Assembly (NCBI GenBank): GCA_902560815.1
Contig: CACENP010000010.1
Span: forward strand, 1-45,166
Length of the DNA stretch: 45,166 bases
Direction: 5' to 3'
Source: an uncultured Pelagibacteraceae bacterium
GTDB taxonomy: Bacteria > Pseudomonadota > Alphaproteobacteria > Pelagibacterales > Pelagibacteraceae
This document shows, one piece after another, positions 1 to 8,784 of the stretch. Position numbers and translations under genes: made by a program. Below the pieces are notes generated by a model. It did no database searches and had not been told where the DNA came from. It was given only the letters and a program-made list of their open reading frames with translations. Each line of letters opens with the position of its first letter. Within the stretch, counting starts at the first letter, position 1.

Positions 1-573
1 TTAGTATTAATACTCTCAATAATATTTTTTTATATTGGATCTGTTCAGGGTGAAATAAAAATCAAATCATTGAGTAAAGGAAATGTTGATGCAAAAGTAA
101 GCTTAATAGTTTATGAATCTTTAACCTGTGGACATTGTGCAGACTTTCATAAAAAAGTTTATCCTAAATTAAAAAAGGATTTTATAGACGCTGGTTTAGT
201 CAAAATTGAATTCAGAAGCTTTCCATTAGATTTGGCTGCTTTAAATGCTTCAAAGATAGCTCATTGTAAAAATGATGGTAATTCGGATCTTCTTCATTAT
301 TTATATGAAAATCAAAAAAAATGGGTTAGAGGAGAAACTATAGAAGATATAAATAAACATTTGAAAAATCTTGTTTTAAAAAATGACAAAGAATTAGATT
401 TTGAAAAGTGCTTAGCTGATAAAAATATTGAAGATCATATATTAAATGATCGAATCAGTGGGGTAAAGAAATTCAATATTGAAGCAACTCCTACTCTAAT
501 AATTAATGGTAAAAAGTTCGATAATCCACATAACTATAAAAAATTAAAAAAAAATATAGAAAAACTGATATAA
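1..573 (+). CDS. DsbA-family thiol:disulfide oxidoreductase (5' end outside window)
   Basis: The reading frame is open from base 1. It begins with a hydrophobic stretch that looks like the end of a signal peptide or membrane anchor, so the gene starts upstream of the window; the TTG at 70 is an internal codon. The thioredoxin-fold active site is the CGHC motif at about 127-138, followed by an alpha-helical insert and a C-terminal part with the cis-Pro-type 'ATPTLIING' segment near 484. Family members act in the periplasm, making or shuffling disulfide bonds. It sits 7 bases ahead of smc and is probably co-transcribed with it. The DsbA-like (rather than DsbC/G) assignment is by overall shape; the exact subtype is unsure. 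Confidence 0.85.
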   Translation, partial: LVLILSIIFFYIGSVQGEIKIKSLSKGNVDAKVSLIVYESLTCGHCADFHKKVYPKLKKDFIDAGLVKIEFRSFPLDLAALNASKIAHCKNDGNSDLLHYLYENQKKWVRGETIEDINKHLKNLVLKNDKELDFEKCLADKNIEDHILNDRISGVKKFNIEATPTLIINGKKFDNPHNYKKLKKNIEKLI

Positions 574-580
574 GTAGCGA

Positions 581-2977
581 ATGGAGTTTAAAAAAATCCA
601 ACTTAATGGATTTAAATCTTTTGCTGAAAAAACAAATTTCTTAATTGAAGATGGTTTAACAGGAATAGTCGGCCCCAACGGCTGTGGAAAGTCCAATATA
701 GTTGAATCTCTTAAATGGTGTATGGGAGAAACCTCTGCAAAAAGTATGAGAGGCTCTGGAATGGAAGATGTAATTTTTTCAGGTACATCAAATAAACCTT
801 CTAAAAATATTGCTGAAGTTTCAATATCTCTTTCAAATGAAAGTAAAGATGGTCCTTATCAATATAAAGAATTGGATGAAATACATATAAGAAGAAAAAT
901 AGAAAAAGACAAAGGTTCAAAATTTTATCTTAATGATAAAGAAGTAAGGGCCAAAGATGCTCAAATGTTTTTTGCTGACCTTTCTACTGGAGCTCACTCC
1001 CCTTCCATAATTAGCCAAGGTAGAATTGGCGCATTAGTAACTGCTAAACCTGTTGATCGAAGAGCTATACTTGAGGAAGCGGCAGGAATTTCAGGTTTAC
1101 ATGCACGTAGACATGAAGCAGAACTAAGATTGAGTGCTGCTGAAAACAATCTAAAGAGAGCTGACGAACTTAGAAGGCAGCAAGAAAAACAATTGGCTGG
1201 ATTACAAAAACAAGCTGAAGAAGCTGCAAAATATAAATTGATATCTGAAGAAATTAAAAAAATTGAAGCTGGACTTTACTATTTAAGACTAAAAGATATT
1301 GAAAACGAAATTAATCTTGAAAATCAAATAAATAATGATGCTGAAACTGAGGTTAAAAAATTTAATGATAAAATTGAGGAATTAGAAAAACAAGTCAACT
1401 TAGAAAATGAAAAAGTTGGCCCAGTAAGAAATAAAAATATAGAAAATATTTCAAAAATACAAAGGCTTAATTTAGAACTAAAAAGTCTTGACGAAGAAAA
1501 TGAAAGAATAACAGAAGAAATAGCTAATATAAAATCTTCAATTAAAACAATCGATGAAGATATTGATCGGGAAAAAAGTATAGTAATAGATGCAAATTCA
1601 AATGAAAAAAGGCTCAAGGAAGAAAAGCATGAATTAATTGAAATTGATTCAAAATACTATGATACGGAAAAAAAATCTAATGAGGATTTAGATAATTCAA
1701 AAAATAGATTAAACCAAGAGATTGAAAAGGTTAAAGAACTAATAAAGGCGCAGAAAAATGATGAAGCATTAAACGTCCTTGATAATTGTAAATTAATTAT
1801 TGAAGAATACGCTGATAGTTACAGTAAAAACCAAAATATAAAAAAAGAATCTGTTAAAAGAAATGAAAGAATAAAAGTTATAGAAAAAGAAACTGAAAGC
1901 TGGAAAAATCTTTTAATAAATTCGGAGAAAATGATTAATGAGCTCAATGAAAGAAAAATAAAATTAATTAAAAAGCTTGAAGAATTAGAAAAACAACCAC
2001 AATCTCAAGCAGAAAAAAAAGGACAAATTTCAGAAAGTTTAAGATTGGCAGAAAAAGAAAAGCAAGAGAATGAAGCAATCATAGAAGAAACTGATGTTAA
2101 AATACTTAATTTAAATTCTGAGTTAAATAAAACAAAAGAAGACACAATTCAAATAAGAGAAAGAAAAGCAAGTTCAGGGGCAACTATAGAAGGACTTAAA
2201 AAAAGGAAAAATGATTTATTGGATAGAGTTGATAGTGAATTGGGATTAAATGAGAATAATATTTTGGAATTTTCTAATCTTGAAAAAAATGAAGAATTTC
2301 CTGACGCTGTAACTCAAGAAGAGTTATTAGATGAAAAAAAGAGAACAAGAGAAAAATTAGGTTCTGTAAATTTAAGAGCTGATGAAGAAACAGAAAAATA
2401 TGAAAGTGAAATAAAAAAAATGGAACAAGATAGGCAAGATCTTGTGACTGCTATTTTAAAATTAAAAGAAGGTATTAATGAACTAAATCAAAAAGGAAGG
2501 GAAAGGCTTCTTGAAGCTTTTGAAAAAGTAAATAGAAAGTTTAATGAGGTATACACAAAACTTTTTAACGGTGGAAATGCAAAACTTGAATTGGTAGACT
2601 CTGATGACCCACTTGATGCAGGATTAGAACTTTTAGTTAGTCCACCAGGAAAAAGATTGCAATCAATTACATTGCTATCTGGTGGTGAACAAGCATTAAC
2701 AGCTCTATCTTTAATATTTGCGGTATTTTTAAGTAATCCATCTCCTATATGTGTTCTCGATGAAGTTGACGCACCACTTGATGATGCAAACGTAACAAGA
2801 TTTTGCAATCTTCTTTCTGAACTTACAAAAATTACAAGTACTAGATTTATAATAGTCACTCACCATGCTTTAACTATGTCAAAAATGGATAGACTTTACG
2901 GAGTAACAATGCCAGAAAAAGGAGTTAGCCAGCTTGTTGCAGTTGACTTGCAAAAAGCTGAGAGTATGGTTGCTTAG
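581..2977 (+). CDS. smc: Chromosome segregation protein SMC, short form
   Basis: SMC ATPase that organises and segregates the chromosome. Both halves of the head are intact: Walker A GPNGCGKSN at residues 31-39, the ABC signature LSGGEQ at 699-704 and Walker B ending in D727-E728 with the D-loop after it. Residues about 180-640 are charged, Glu/Lys-rich coiled coil. At 798 residues it is far shorter than the roughly 1,150 usual for bacterial SMC, and I see no globular, glycine-rich hinge domain in the middle. The coiled coil is interrupted only by a short segment around residues 385-425. It is followed without a gap by atpI (TAG then ATG). No scpA or scpB gene is in the window. Confidence 0.93.
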   Translation: MEFKKIQLNGFKSFAEKTNFLIEDGLTGIVGPNGCGKSNIVESLKWCMGETSAKSMRGSGMEDVIFSGTSNKPSKNIAEVSISLSNESKDGPYQYKELDEIHIRRKIEKDKGSKFYLNDKEVRAKDAQMFFADLSTGAHSPSIISQGRIGALVTAKPVDRRAILEEAAGISGLHARRHEAELRLSAAENNLKRADELRRQQEKQLAGLQKQAEEAAKYKLISEEIKKIEAGLYYLRLKDIENEINLENQINNDAETEVKKFNDKIEELEKQVNLENEKVGPVRNKNIENISKIQRLNLELKSLDEENERITEEIANIKSSIKTIDEDIDREKSIVIDANSNEKRLKEEKHELIEIDSKYYDTEKKSNEDLDNSKNRLNQEIEKVKELIKAQKNDEALNVLDNCKLIIEEYADSYSKNQNIKKESVKRNERIKVIEKETESWKNLLINSEKMINELNERKIKLIKKLEELEKQPQSQAEKKGQISESLRLAEKEKQENEAIIEETDVKILNLNSELNKTKEDTIQIRERKASSGATIEGLKKRKNDLLDRVDSELGLNENNILEFSNLEKNEEFPDAVTQEELLDEKKRTREKLGSVNLRADEETEKYESEIKKMEQDRQDLVTAILKLKEGINELNQKGRERLLEAFEKVNRKFNEVYTKLFNGGNAKLELVDSDDPLDAGLELLVSPPGKRLQSITLLSGGEQALTALSLIFAVFLSNPSPICVLDEVDAPLDDANVTRFCNLLSELTKITSTRFIIVTHHALTMSKMDRLYGVTMPEKGVSQLVAVDLQKAESMVA

Positions 2978-3253
2978 ATGCCTAATGACTCATTCAATAC
3001 TCGCCTAGAAATTGCAAAAAAAAAGATAAATAAAAGTAAAAATAATCAAAAAAACCAGAAAAATTCAAATTTTGGAGAAGCTTTTAAATTAAGCACAGAG
3101 CTAGTGGCTGCAGTTGCTGTTGGGACAATTATTGGGTTTATTTTGGACAATTGGTTTGGTACTAAACCTTGGTTAATTTTAATATTTTTTTTTGTTGGTG
3201 TAATTGCTGGAATATCAAATGTAATTAGATCTGCAAAGAATATGCAAAAGTAA
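2978..3253 (+). CDS. atpI: AtpI / ATP synthase protein I family
   Basis: A 91-residue protein with a Lys/Asn-rich cytoplasmic N-terminus (about residues 1-30) and two membrane helices (about 37-57 and 62-80), joined by a short loop with DNWFGTKPW. This is the pattern of AtpI/AtpZ proteins, which help c-ring assembly or cation uptake beside F-type ATP synthase. The start codon directly abuts the smc stop. It heads the F0 gene block, and its position immediately before atpB is the standard alphaproteobacterial order. Confidence 0.85.
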   Translation: MPNDSFNTRLEIAKKKINKSKNNQKNQKNSNFGEAFKLSTELVAAVAVGTIIGFILDNWFGTKPWLILIFFFVGVIAGISNVIRSAKNMQK

Positions 3254-3270
3254 TTTATTAGAGAATAAAA

Positions 3271-4005
3271 ATGGCATCAAATCCAATGTACCAATTCAAC
3301 GTATATAGAATTGGTCCAGAAATAAAAATAGGTGAAGTTGATTTATCTTTTACTAATGCAAGTTTGTTTATGGTAATTAGTTCCCTGGCAGTATTAATTA
3401 TATTTAATTTGGGTTCAAAAAAAAATTCTTTAATACCAAACAAAATTCAACTACTTGCTGAACTAAGTTATACTTTTGTATCCAAAATGATAAGTGACAC
3501 GGCTGGATCAAAAGCCAAACCTTATTTTTCATTTATATTTTCTTTGTTTATGTTTGTATTATTTTGCAATATGTTTGGTATGATTCCTTATGCATTTACA
3601 GTAACTAGTCATATTATTGTTACTTTTGTTTTAGCGGCATTTATTTTTTTTGGTGTTACCATAATTGGTTTTATTAAACATGGGTTTGGGTACTTAAAAC
3701 TATTTGTACCAAGTGGAGTTCCTGTTGTTCTTTTGCCATTAATAGTGGTAATTGAAGTGATTTCTTATTTAAGTAGACCTGTAAGCTTATCAGTTAGATT
3801 GTTTGCTAATATGATGGCAGGTCATACAATGATGAAAGTATTCGGAGGTTTTGTTATTAGCCTTGGAATAGTCGGTGGGTGGTTACCGCTTGGCTTTTCG
3901 GTAGCTTTAACAGGTTTGGAGATACTAGTTGCTTTTCTTCAAGCTTATGTTTTTGCAATATTAACCTGCATCTATTTAAATGATGCATTAAATTTACACC
4001 ATTAA
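3271..4005 (+). CDS. atpB: F0F1 ATP synthase subunit a
   Basis: Subunit a of the membrane F0 sector, which forms the two proton half-channels against the c-ring. The protein has 244 residues with five or six membrane helices. The essential arginine is R176 in the conserved helix 'SVRLFANMMAGH', and the SRP motif lies just before it at about 168-170. Length and helix spacing are normal for the family. It follows atpI by 17 bases and precedes atpE. Confidence 0.97.
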   Translation: MASNPMYQFNVYRIGPEIKIGEVDLSFTNASLFMVISSLAVLIIFNLGSKKNSLIPNKIQLLAELSYTFVSKMISDTAGSKAKPYFSFIFSLFMFVLFCNMFGMIPYAFTVTSHIIVTFVLAAFIFFGVTIIGFIKHGFGYLKLFVPSGVPVVLLPLIVVIEVISYLSRPVSLSVRLFANMMAGHTMMKVFGGFVISLGIVGGWLPLGFSVALTGLEILVAFLQAYVFAILTCIYLNDALNLHH

Positions 4006-4013
4006 CAATTTAT

Positions 4014-4020
4014 AGGAGGA
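4014..4020 (+). promoter_or_regulatory. Strong Shine-Dalgarno site of atpE
   Basis: AGGAGGA lies 4 bases before the atpE ATG at 4025. It is one of the best ribosome binding sites in a window where most genes show weak or no Shine-Dalgarno sequence. This fits the need for many copies of subunit c per ATP synthase. Confidence 0.75.
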
Positions 4021-4024
4021 TATA

Positions 4025-4252
4025 ATGGAACTAGAAGCAGCAAAGATGATCGGAGCAGGACTTGCAGCGATAGCGTTGGCAGGTGCTGGAGTAGGAATTG
4101 GTATTATATTTGGTAATTACCTTTCTGGAGCAATGAGAAACCCATCAGCAGCTCAAAAACAATTTCCAAACTTACTATTAGGTTTTGCATTAGCAGAAGC
4201 TACTGGTTTATTTGGTTTAGTTGTTGCACTGATAATTTTATTTGCATTTTAA
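4025..4252 (+). CDS. atpE: F0F1 ATP synthase subunit c
   Basis: The 75-residue hairpin proteolipid of the rotor ring. Helix 1 carries the glycine-rich GAGVGIGIIFG packing motif (residues about 20-30), the polar loop has RNP (38-40), and helix 2 has the ion-binding carboxylate E58 in 'LAEATGLF'. The helix-1 glutamine typical of sodium-binding rings is absent, so a proton ring is inferred. A strong ribosome binding site precedes it. Confidence 0.97.
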   Translation: MELEAAKMIGAGLAAIALAGAGVGIGIIFGNYLSGAMRNPSAAQKQFPNLLLGFALAEATGLFGLVVALIILFAF

Positions 4253-4255
4253 TTA

Positions 4256-4825
4256 ATGTTTTTAAGATTTTCTCAATCACTATTAATTTACTTTCTATTA
4301 TTTTCGTATGTAGAAAGTGCTGAAAGTGGAGGAATGCCACAACTTAATCCAGAGTTTTGGTTTTCACAAATCTTTTGGTTGATAATTACTTTTGGAATAA
4401 TGTTTATATTATTATCAAAATTGGTTTTACCAAAAATAAGTGAAAACCTAGAGGTAAGAAAAGCACAAATATCAGAAAATATTGAAGCAGCTGAAAAACA
4501 GCGAGAGGAGAGTGATAAAAAATTAAAAGAATATGATCAATTAATTCTTAATAGTAAAAATGAAGCAAAAGATTACTTTAATAAAGCAAGAGAGAAAATA
4601 TTAAAAGATGTGGATAAAAAAAGGGAAAATCTTGAAAAAGAAATCAACGAAGAAATAAATAAAGCAGAAAAAGAAATATTAGATTTAAAAAATAAATCTC
4701 CAGAAAAAATTAGAAAAATTGCATCTGAAACATCTTCAGATCTAATTAAACAATTAATAGGAGTTGAAGTAAATAATAGTAGTATTTCTGCTATAGTTGA
4801 GGATGTAACAAGAAAAACGAATTAA
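4256..4825 (+). CDS. atpG: F0F1 ATP synthase subunit b' (peripheral stalk)
   Basis: A 189-residue protein with a short hydrophobic N-terminal stretch (residues 5-20), then PQLNPEFWFSQIFW leading into the main membrane helix (about 34-56), then a long charged coiled coil to the end. The 'F-F-x-Q-IFWLII' entry to the helix is characteristic of the b' form found with b in alphaproteobacteria and phototrophs. It lies 3 bases after atpE and 2 before the second b gene. It forms the stator stalk that will contact F1, whose genes are not in this window. The symbol varies between annotations (atpG, atpF', atpX). Confidence 0.9.
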   Translation: MFLRFSQSLLIYFLLFSYVESAESGGMPQLNPEFWFSQIFWLIITFGIMFILLSKLVLPKISENLEVRKAQISENIEAAEKQREESDKKLKEYDQLILNSKNEAKDYFNKAREKILKDVDKKRENLEKEINEEINKAEKEILDLKNKSPEKIRKIASETSSDLIKQLIGVEVNNSSISAIVEDVTRKTN

Positions 4826-4827
4826 TT

Positions 4828-5325
4828 ATGACCATAGATGCAACTTTTTGGGTAGCCGTTTCTTTCTTTCTTTTCATAGGATTATTGGTTTACTTCAAAA
4901 TCCCACAGAAAGTGAACGAAATATTAAATCAATTAATTTCTAACATAAAAAATGAAATTAATGAGAGTGAAAAACTTAGAAACGAAGCTAAGACCCTTTT
5001 AGATAATTCTCAGTCAAAGTTAGATAGTGCTGGCGAGGAAGCAAATAAGATAATTGATCAAGCCAAAAAAGATAGTGAAAACTTAGTTATAGAAATTAAT
5101 GAAAAATTTCATAAGTCATCAGAAATTAAAAAAAAATTAGCTGAAACAAAAATTTCACAAATGAAAGAAGCTGCTTTAAAAGAAATTAAAGATACCTCAA
5201 TTAAAATAGCAGTAGATTCAGTCAAAAAAATAATTTCTACCTCCGTAGATAAAAACAAATTAGATGCAATTTTTGAAAAAGACCTAGAAGAAGCTAAAAC
5301 TGAATTAAAAAAAATTAATTCATAG
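4828..5325 (+). CDS. atpF: F0F1 ATP synthase subunit b
   Basis: A 165-residue protein with one N-terminal membrane helix starting 'DATFWVAVSFFLF' (about 4-24) and a long Lys/Glu-rich coiled coil. This is the second of the paired b-type stalk subunits. It ends the F0 cluster, 52 bases before crtI. The alpha, beta, gamma, delta and epsilon genes are absent, as expected where F0 and F1 operons are separate. Confidence 0.92.
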   Translation: MTIDATFWVAVSFFLFIGLLVYFKIPQKVNEILNQLISNIKNEINESEKLRNEAKTLLDNSQSKLDSAGEEANKIIDQAKKDSENLVIEINEKFHKSSEIKKKLAETKISQMKEAALKEIKDTSIKIAVDSVKKIISTSVDKNKLDAIFEKDLEEAKTELKKINS

Positions 5326-5340
5326 TAATTCGAAAAAATA

Positions 5341-5369
5341 TCTTACTTTATTATAAAAAAAAATATAAA
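5341..5369 (+). promoter_or_regulatory. Possible promoter for the crt/blh genes
   Basis: The 52-base gap between atpF and crtI holds TATAAA at 5364-5369 and a weak -35-like TCTTAC at 5341-5346, 17 bases apart. The -10 element is fair and the -35 poor. In such AT-rich DNA this could be chance, and crtI might instead be read through from the atp genes. No terminator hairpin is seen after atpF. Confidence 0.25.
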
Positions 5370-5377
5370 TTATTTAT

Positions 5378-6838
5378 ATGAATTCAATTGTTATTGGGTC
5401 TGGATTTGGTGGTATTGCTGCTGCTTTAAGATTAAGAGCAAAAAGACACAAAGTTACATTAATTGAAAAGCAACCAGACTTAGGTGGAAGAGCAAGAGTA
5501 TTTAAAAAAAATGGATTTACCTATGATGGTGGTCCAACAGTTATCACGGCTCCTTATTTGATTGATGAATTATTTGAATTATTTAAAAAAGACCCAAAAA
5601 ATTATATTGAACTATCTCCACTTAAAATTTGGTATCAATTTATTTTTGAAGACAAATCCAAATTTAATTATTCAGGAAATGAAATTGAGATGAAGAAACA
5701 AATAGAAGAAATAAATAAAGAAGATGTTGAGGGTTATGAAAAATTAGTAAATTTTACAAAAAAAATTTTTGATAAAGGATTTACTGAACTTGCAGATGTT
5801 CCATTTGATAAACCATCAATAATGATGCAACAATTGCCAGCATTATTAAAACTCAAAAGCTACAAGTCAGTTTATTCATTAGTCTCGTCTTATATAAAAA
5901 ATGAAAAATTAAGAAGAATATTAAGTATGCATCCTCTTTTGGTTGGCGGAAATCCTTTTACGACTACTTCTATTTATGGGCTAATTTTATACTTAGAAAA
6001 AAAATGGGGCATTCATTATTCAATGGGTGGAACTGGAAATATTATAAAAGGTTTTGAAAAATTAATGAATGAAGTCGGTATAGAAATAATAAAAGGACGC
6101 GAAGTAACAAAAATTATTTCAGATGGAAATAAAATTAATGGTATTCAACTAGATGACCAAACTAAAATTGATGCCAATAATGTTATTTGTAATGCAGACC
6201 CACCTGCAGTTTATGAAAAAATGTTAAATGGAAATAAAAATAACTCGTTATTGTTTAAATGGAAAAAAAGTAGAATGGAATATTCAATGGGATTATTTGT
6301 TTATTATTTTGGAACTAAAAAAACTTATGATGACGTGGAACATCATACTATAAAGTTTGGTAATAAATACAAAGAGCACCTTGATGATATATTCGATAAT
6401 AAAAAACTAAATAACGATATAAGCTATTATCTTCACAGACCATCAGCTACTGACAAATCTATGGCTCCTGAAGGACAAGATTGTTTTTATGTTCTAATTC
6501 CTGTTCCAAACAACCAATCAAAAATTGATTGGTCTATTGAAGGTGAAAAAATGAAGAATTTAGTAATTGATAAGATGGAAAAAGATTTAATGCCAAACCT
6601 TAGAGAAAATATTATTGAAGATTTTTATTTAACACCAGATTACTTTGAAAAAGAACTTAATACTAAATATGGTTCTGGTTTTTCAATCCAGCCAAAATTT
6701 TCACAATCAGCTTACTTTAGATTTCACAATAAATCCGAAATTTATGATGGTCTTTATTTTGTAGGAGCAGGGACACACCCAGGAGCAGGCGTTCCCGGTG
6801 TTTTGTCATCAGCTAAAGTATTGGATAAAATAATTTAA
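5378..6838 (+). CDS. crtI: Phytoene desaturase (phytoene to lycopene)
   Basis: An FAD-dependent carotenoid desaturase of 486 residues. The N-terminus has the dinucleotide-binding GSGFGG (residues 7-12), then E30 for the ribose, 'LGGRARVF' and 'YDGGPTV', all typical of CrtI. The C-terminus has the family signature 'FVGAGTHPGAGVPGVL'. The enzyme would convert phytoene from CrtB into lycopene for CrtY. Its stop overlaps the crtB start by one base, so the two are translationally coupled. Confidence 0.95.
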   Translation: MNSIVIGSGFGGIAAALRLRAKRHKVTLIEKQPDLGGRARVFKKNGFTYDGGPTVITAPYLIDELFELFKKDPKNYIELSPLKIWYQFIFEDKSKFNYSGNEIEMKKQIEEINKEDVEGYEKLVNFTKKIFDKGFTELADVPFDKPSIMMQQLPALLKLKSYKSVYSLVSSYIKNEKLRRILSMHPLLVGGNPFTTTSIYGLILYLEKKWGIHYSMGGTGNIIKGFEKLMNEVGIEIIKGREVTKIISDGNKINGIQLDDQTKIDANNVICNADPPAVYEKMLNGNKNNSLLFKWKKSRMEYSMGLFVYYFGTKKTYDDVEHHTIKFGNKYKEHLDDIFDNKKLNNDISYYLHRPSATDKSMAPEGQDCFYVLIPVPNNQSKIDWSIEGEKMKNLVIDKMEKDLMPNLRENIIEDFYLTPDYFEKELNTKYGSGFSIQPKFSQSAYFRFHNKSEIYDGLYFVGAGTHPGAGVPGVLSSAKVLDKII

Positions 6839-7728
6839 TGTCTAATGTAAACTACCTGGTTCAATTTGCTAAATCATTTAATTGGGCTGGTTTTTTTTTG
6901 CCGAAAAGTGTTTACCAGGATTGTTCTAAGTTATACGCATTTTGTAGAGTACTGGATGATCTGGTAGATGAAAAAACTGATTTGGAATTAAGAGAAGAAA
7001 GATTTAATGAAATTAAAAATATTTATAAAAAAACTTATGAAACAGATAATAATGATAGAGATATATATAATCAAAATGAACATGGATTAATTGTGAATGA
7101 TATGATTGACCTTGCATGTAATAACAATATTAAACGAATTATTTTAGATGATTTAATTGATGGTGTTGGCTCTGACTTAAAACAAAAAGTTTATTTAAGA
7201 TCAGTAAAAGATTTATTAGTTTATTCATATAGGGTAGCTGGAACAGTTGGTTTAATGATGGCTAAAATATTAAATGTAAGTGACACAAGATCCTTAAAGG
7301 GAGCTATAGACTTAGGTATTGCTATGCAACTTACAAATATAGCAAGAGATGTTATTGAAGATAAAAAAATGAATAGACAATATATTAAACCCGATTTTGA
7401 AAATATTGAAGCAACGTTGAAACTTGCAGATATGTTTTATGAAAGCTCATATACCTCAATAAAGAAAATTCCATTCAAATATAGATTTGCAATAATTGTA
7501 GCTAGAAGAGTTTACAGACAAATAGGAAGAAAAATTATACAAAAAAGAAATATGGAGAATTATGAAAAATCAGGAAAAATTTATGTTAATAGTTTTGGAA
7601 AAATATATCAAACAATTCTATCTTTATTTGATTTTATGTTTCTGTATTTAAAAGATGTAGAATCTCATCAGAGAATAAGGGAGCATGAAATTATAAAAGA
7701 GGAAATAAACCTAGATGAAAGAATTTGA
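6838..7728 (+). CDS. crtB: Phytoene synthase
   Basis: A squalene/phytoene-synthase-fold enzyme that joins two geranylgeranyl diphosphates into phytoene. Both magnesium-binding Asp-rich motifs are present: DDLVD at residues 40-44 and DVIED at 171-175. The length of 296 residues is normal. It overlaps crtI by 1 base and crtY by 14 bases. No geranylgeranyl diphosphate synthase (crtE) gene is in the cluster, so that substrate must come from elsewhere. Confidence 0.95.
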   Translation: MSNVNYLVQFAKSFNWAGFFLPKSVYQDCSKLYAFCRVLDDLVDEKTDLELREERFNEIKNIYKKTYETDNNDRDIYNQNEHGLIVNDMIDLACNNNIKRIILDDLIDGVGSDLKQKVYLRSVKDLLVYSYRVAGTVGLMMAKILNVSDTRSLKGAIDLGIAMQLTNIARDVIEDKKMNRQYIKPDFENIEATLKLADMFYESSYTSIKKIPFKYRFAIIVARRVYRQIGRKIIQKRNMENYEKSGKIYVNSFGKIYQTILSLFDFMFLYLKDVESHQRIREHEIIKEEINLDERI

Positions 7729-8779
7729 TTATATTATTTTAGGTGGTGGTTGTGCTGGTTTGTCTTTAGCTTACTCTCTAGAAATAAATAAAAAATTAAA
7801 TGATAAAACTTTAGCTATAGTTGAAACTAGAGATGAATATAAAAGAGATAAAACATGGTCATTTTGGAAAGTCACTGATCATAATTTTGATGACTGTGTT
7901 ATAAAAAGTTGGAATAATTTTTCTATAAATTCTGAATTAGGATCTCAAGAAGTAATAAACAGAGAATACCCTTACCAAACTATAGATAGTGGTTTGTTTT
8001 ATAAAAAAGTCTTAAATGAACTAAAACAAAATAAAAATATACAATTTTTTAAAAATACAGATCAATTAAACTTAGATAATTCGTTTATATTTAATAGCAT
8101 TCCATCAAAAGGAGATTATCAAGCAAATCTTTGGCAACACTTTAAAGGTATAGAAATTGAAACTCAGAAAGATATTTTTGATGATGAAATTTTTAACTTA
8201 ATGGATTTTGATTGTGATCAAAGAGATAATGTACACTTTTTTTACACCTTACCCTTTGCAAAAAATAAGGCTTTAATAGAAACAACTTGGTTATCAAAAA
8301 TGGATGACAAAACGTTAAATGATTATGATATTCAGCTAGAAAAATATATCAAAGAAACTCTTAAAATAAAAAATTATAAAATTAATTATCAGGAAGAAGG
8401 AGCTATACCATTATTCTATCCATCAATTAAATTAGAGAAAAATAAGATTAACATTGGATCTGCAGGGGGCATGACCCGTTTAAGTACTGGATATACTTTT
8501 CTTAATATTCAAAATCACAGCAAATATATAACTGATAATATTGAAAAAATTCAAAACACAAAAACTTACCATATTGGTAAAAAATACGAATTTCTTGATA
8601 ATATATTTTTAAATGTTTTAAAAAATAATCCAGATAAAATGCCAAAAATATTTTTAAATATGTTTAAAGCATCTTCCAAAACAGTTATAAAATTTTTATC
8701 AAATAAAAGTAACATTTTTGAGGATTTAGGAATAATTTTAAAAATGCCAAAATGGATATTTATTAAAAATATTTTTTAA
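7715..8779 (+). CDS. crtY: Lycopene beta-cyclase
   Basis: CrtY-type lycopene cyclase of 354 residues. It has the N-terminal nucleotide-binding GGGCAGLS (residues 10-17) and 'DKTWSFW' (about 48-54), a CrtY hallmark. The C-terminal part includes 'IPLFYPS' and 'GSAGGMTRLSTGYTF', the cyclase signature. It makes beta-carotene from lycopene. It starts inside the end of crtB and is followed by blh after 5 bases. The C-terminus is somewhat short but there is no sign of a break. Confidence 0.93.
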   Translation: MKEFDYIILGGGCAGLSLAYSLEINKKLNDKTLAIVETRDEYKRDKTWSFWKVTDHNFDDCVIKSWNNFSINSELGSQEVINREYPYQTIDSGLFYKKVLNELKQNKNIQFFKNTDQLNLDNSFIFNSIPSKGDYQANLWQHFKGIEIETQKDIFDDEIFNLMDFDCDQRDNVHFFYTLPFAKNKALIETTWLSKMDDKTLNDYDIQLEKYIKETLKIKNYKINYQEEGAIPLFYPSIKLEKNKINIGSAGGMTRLSTGYTFLNIQNHSKYITDNIEKIQNTKTYHIGKKYEFLDNIFLNVLKNNPDKMPKIFLNMFKASSKTVIKFLSNKSNIFEDLGIILKMPKWIFIKNIF

Positions 8780-8784
8780 ATTAG

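Noticed and set aside
2488..2859. A 123-codon minus-strand frame within smc
   Set aside because: It mirrors the conserved ABC signature and Walker B region of smc; no motif or start signal of its own.
3258..5325. Missing F1 genes taken as a deletion
   Set aside because: Alphaproteobacteria commonly keep F0 and F1 in separate operons, so their absence here is expected.
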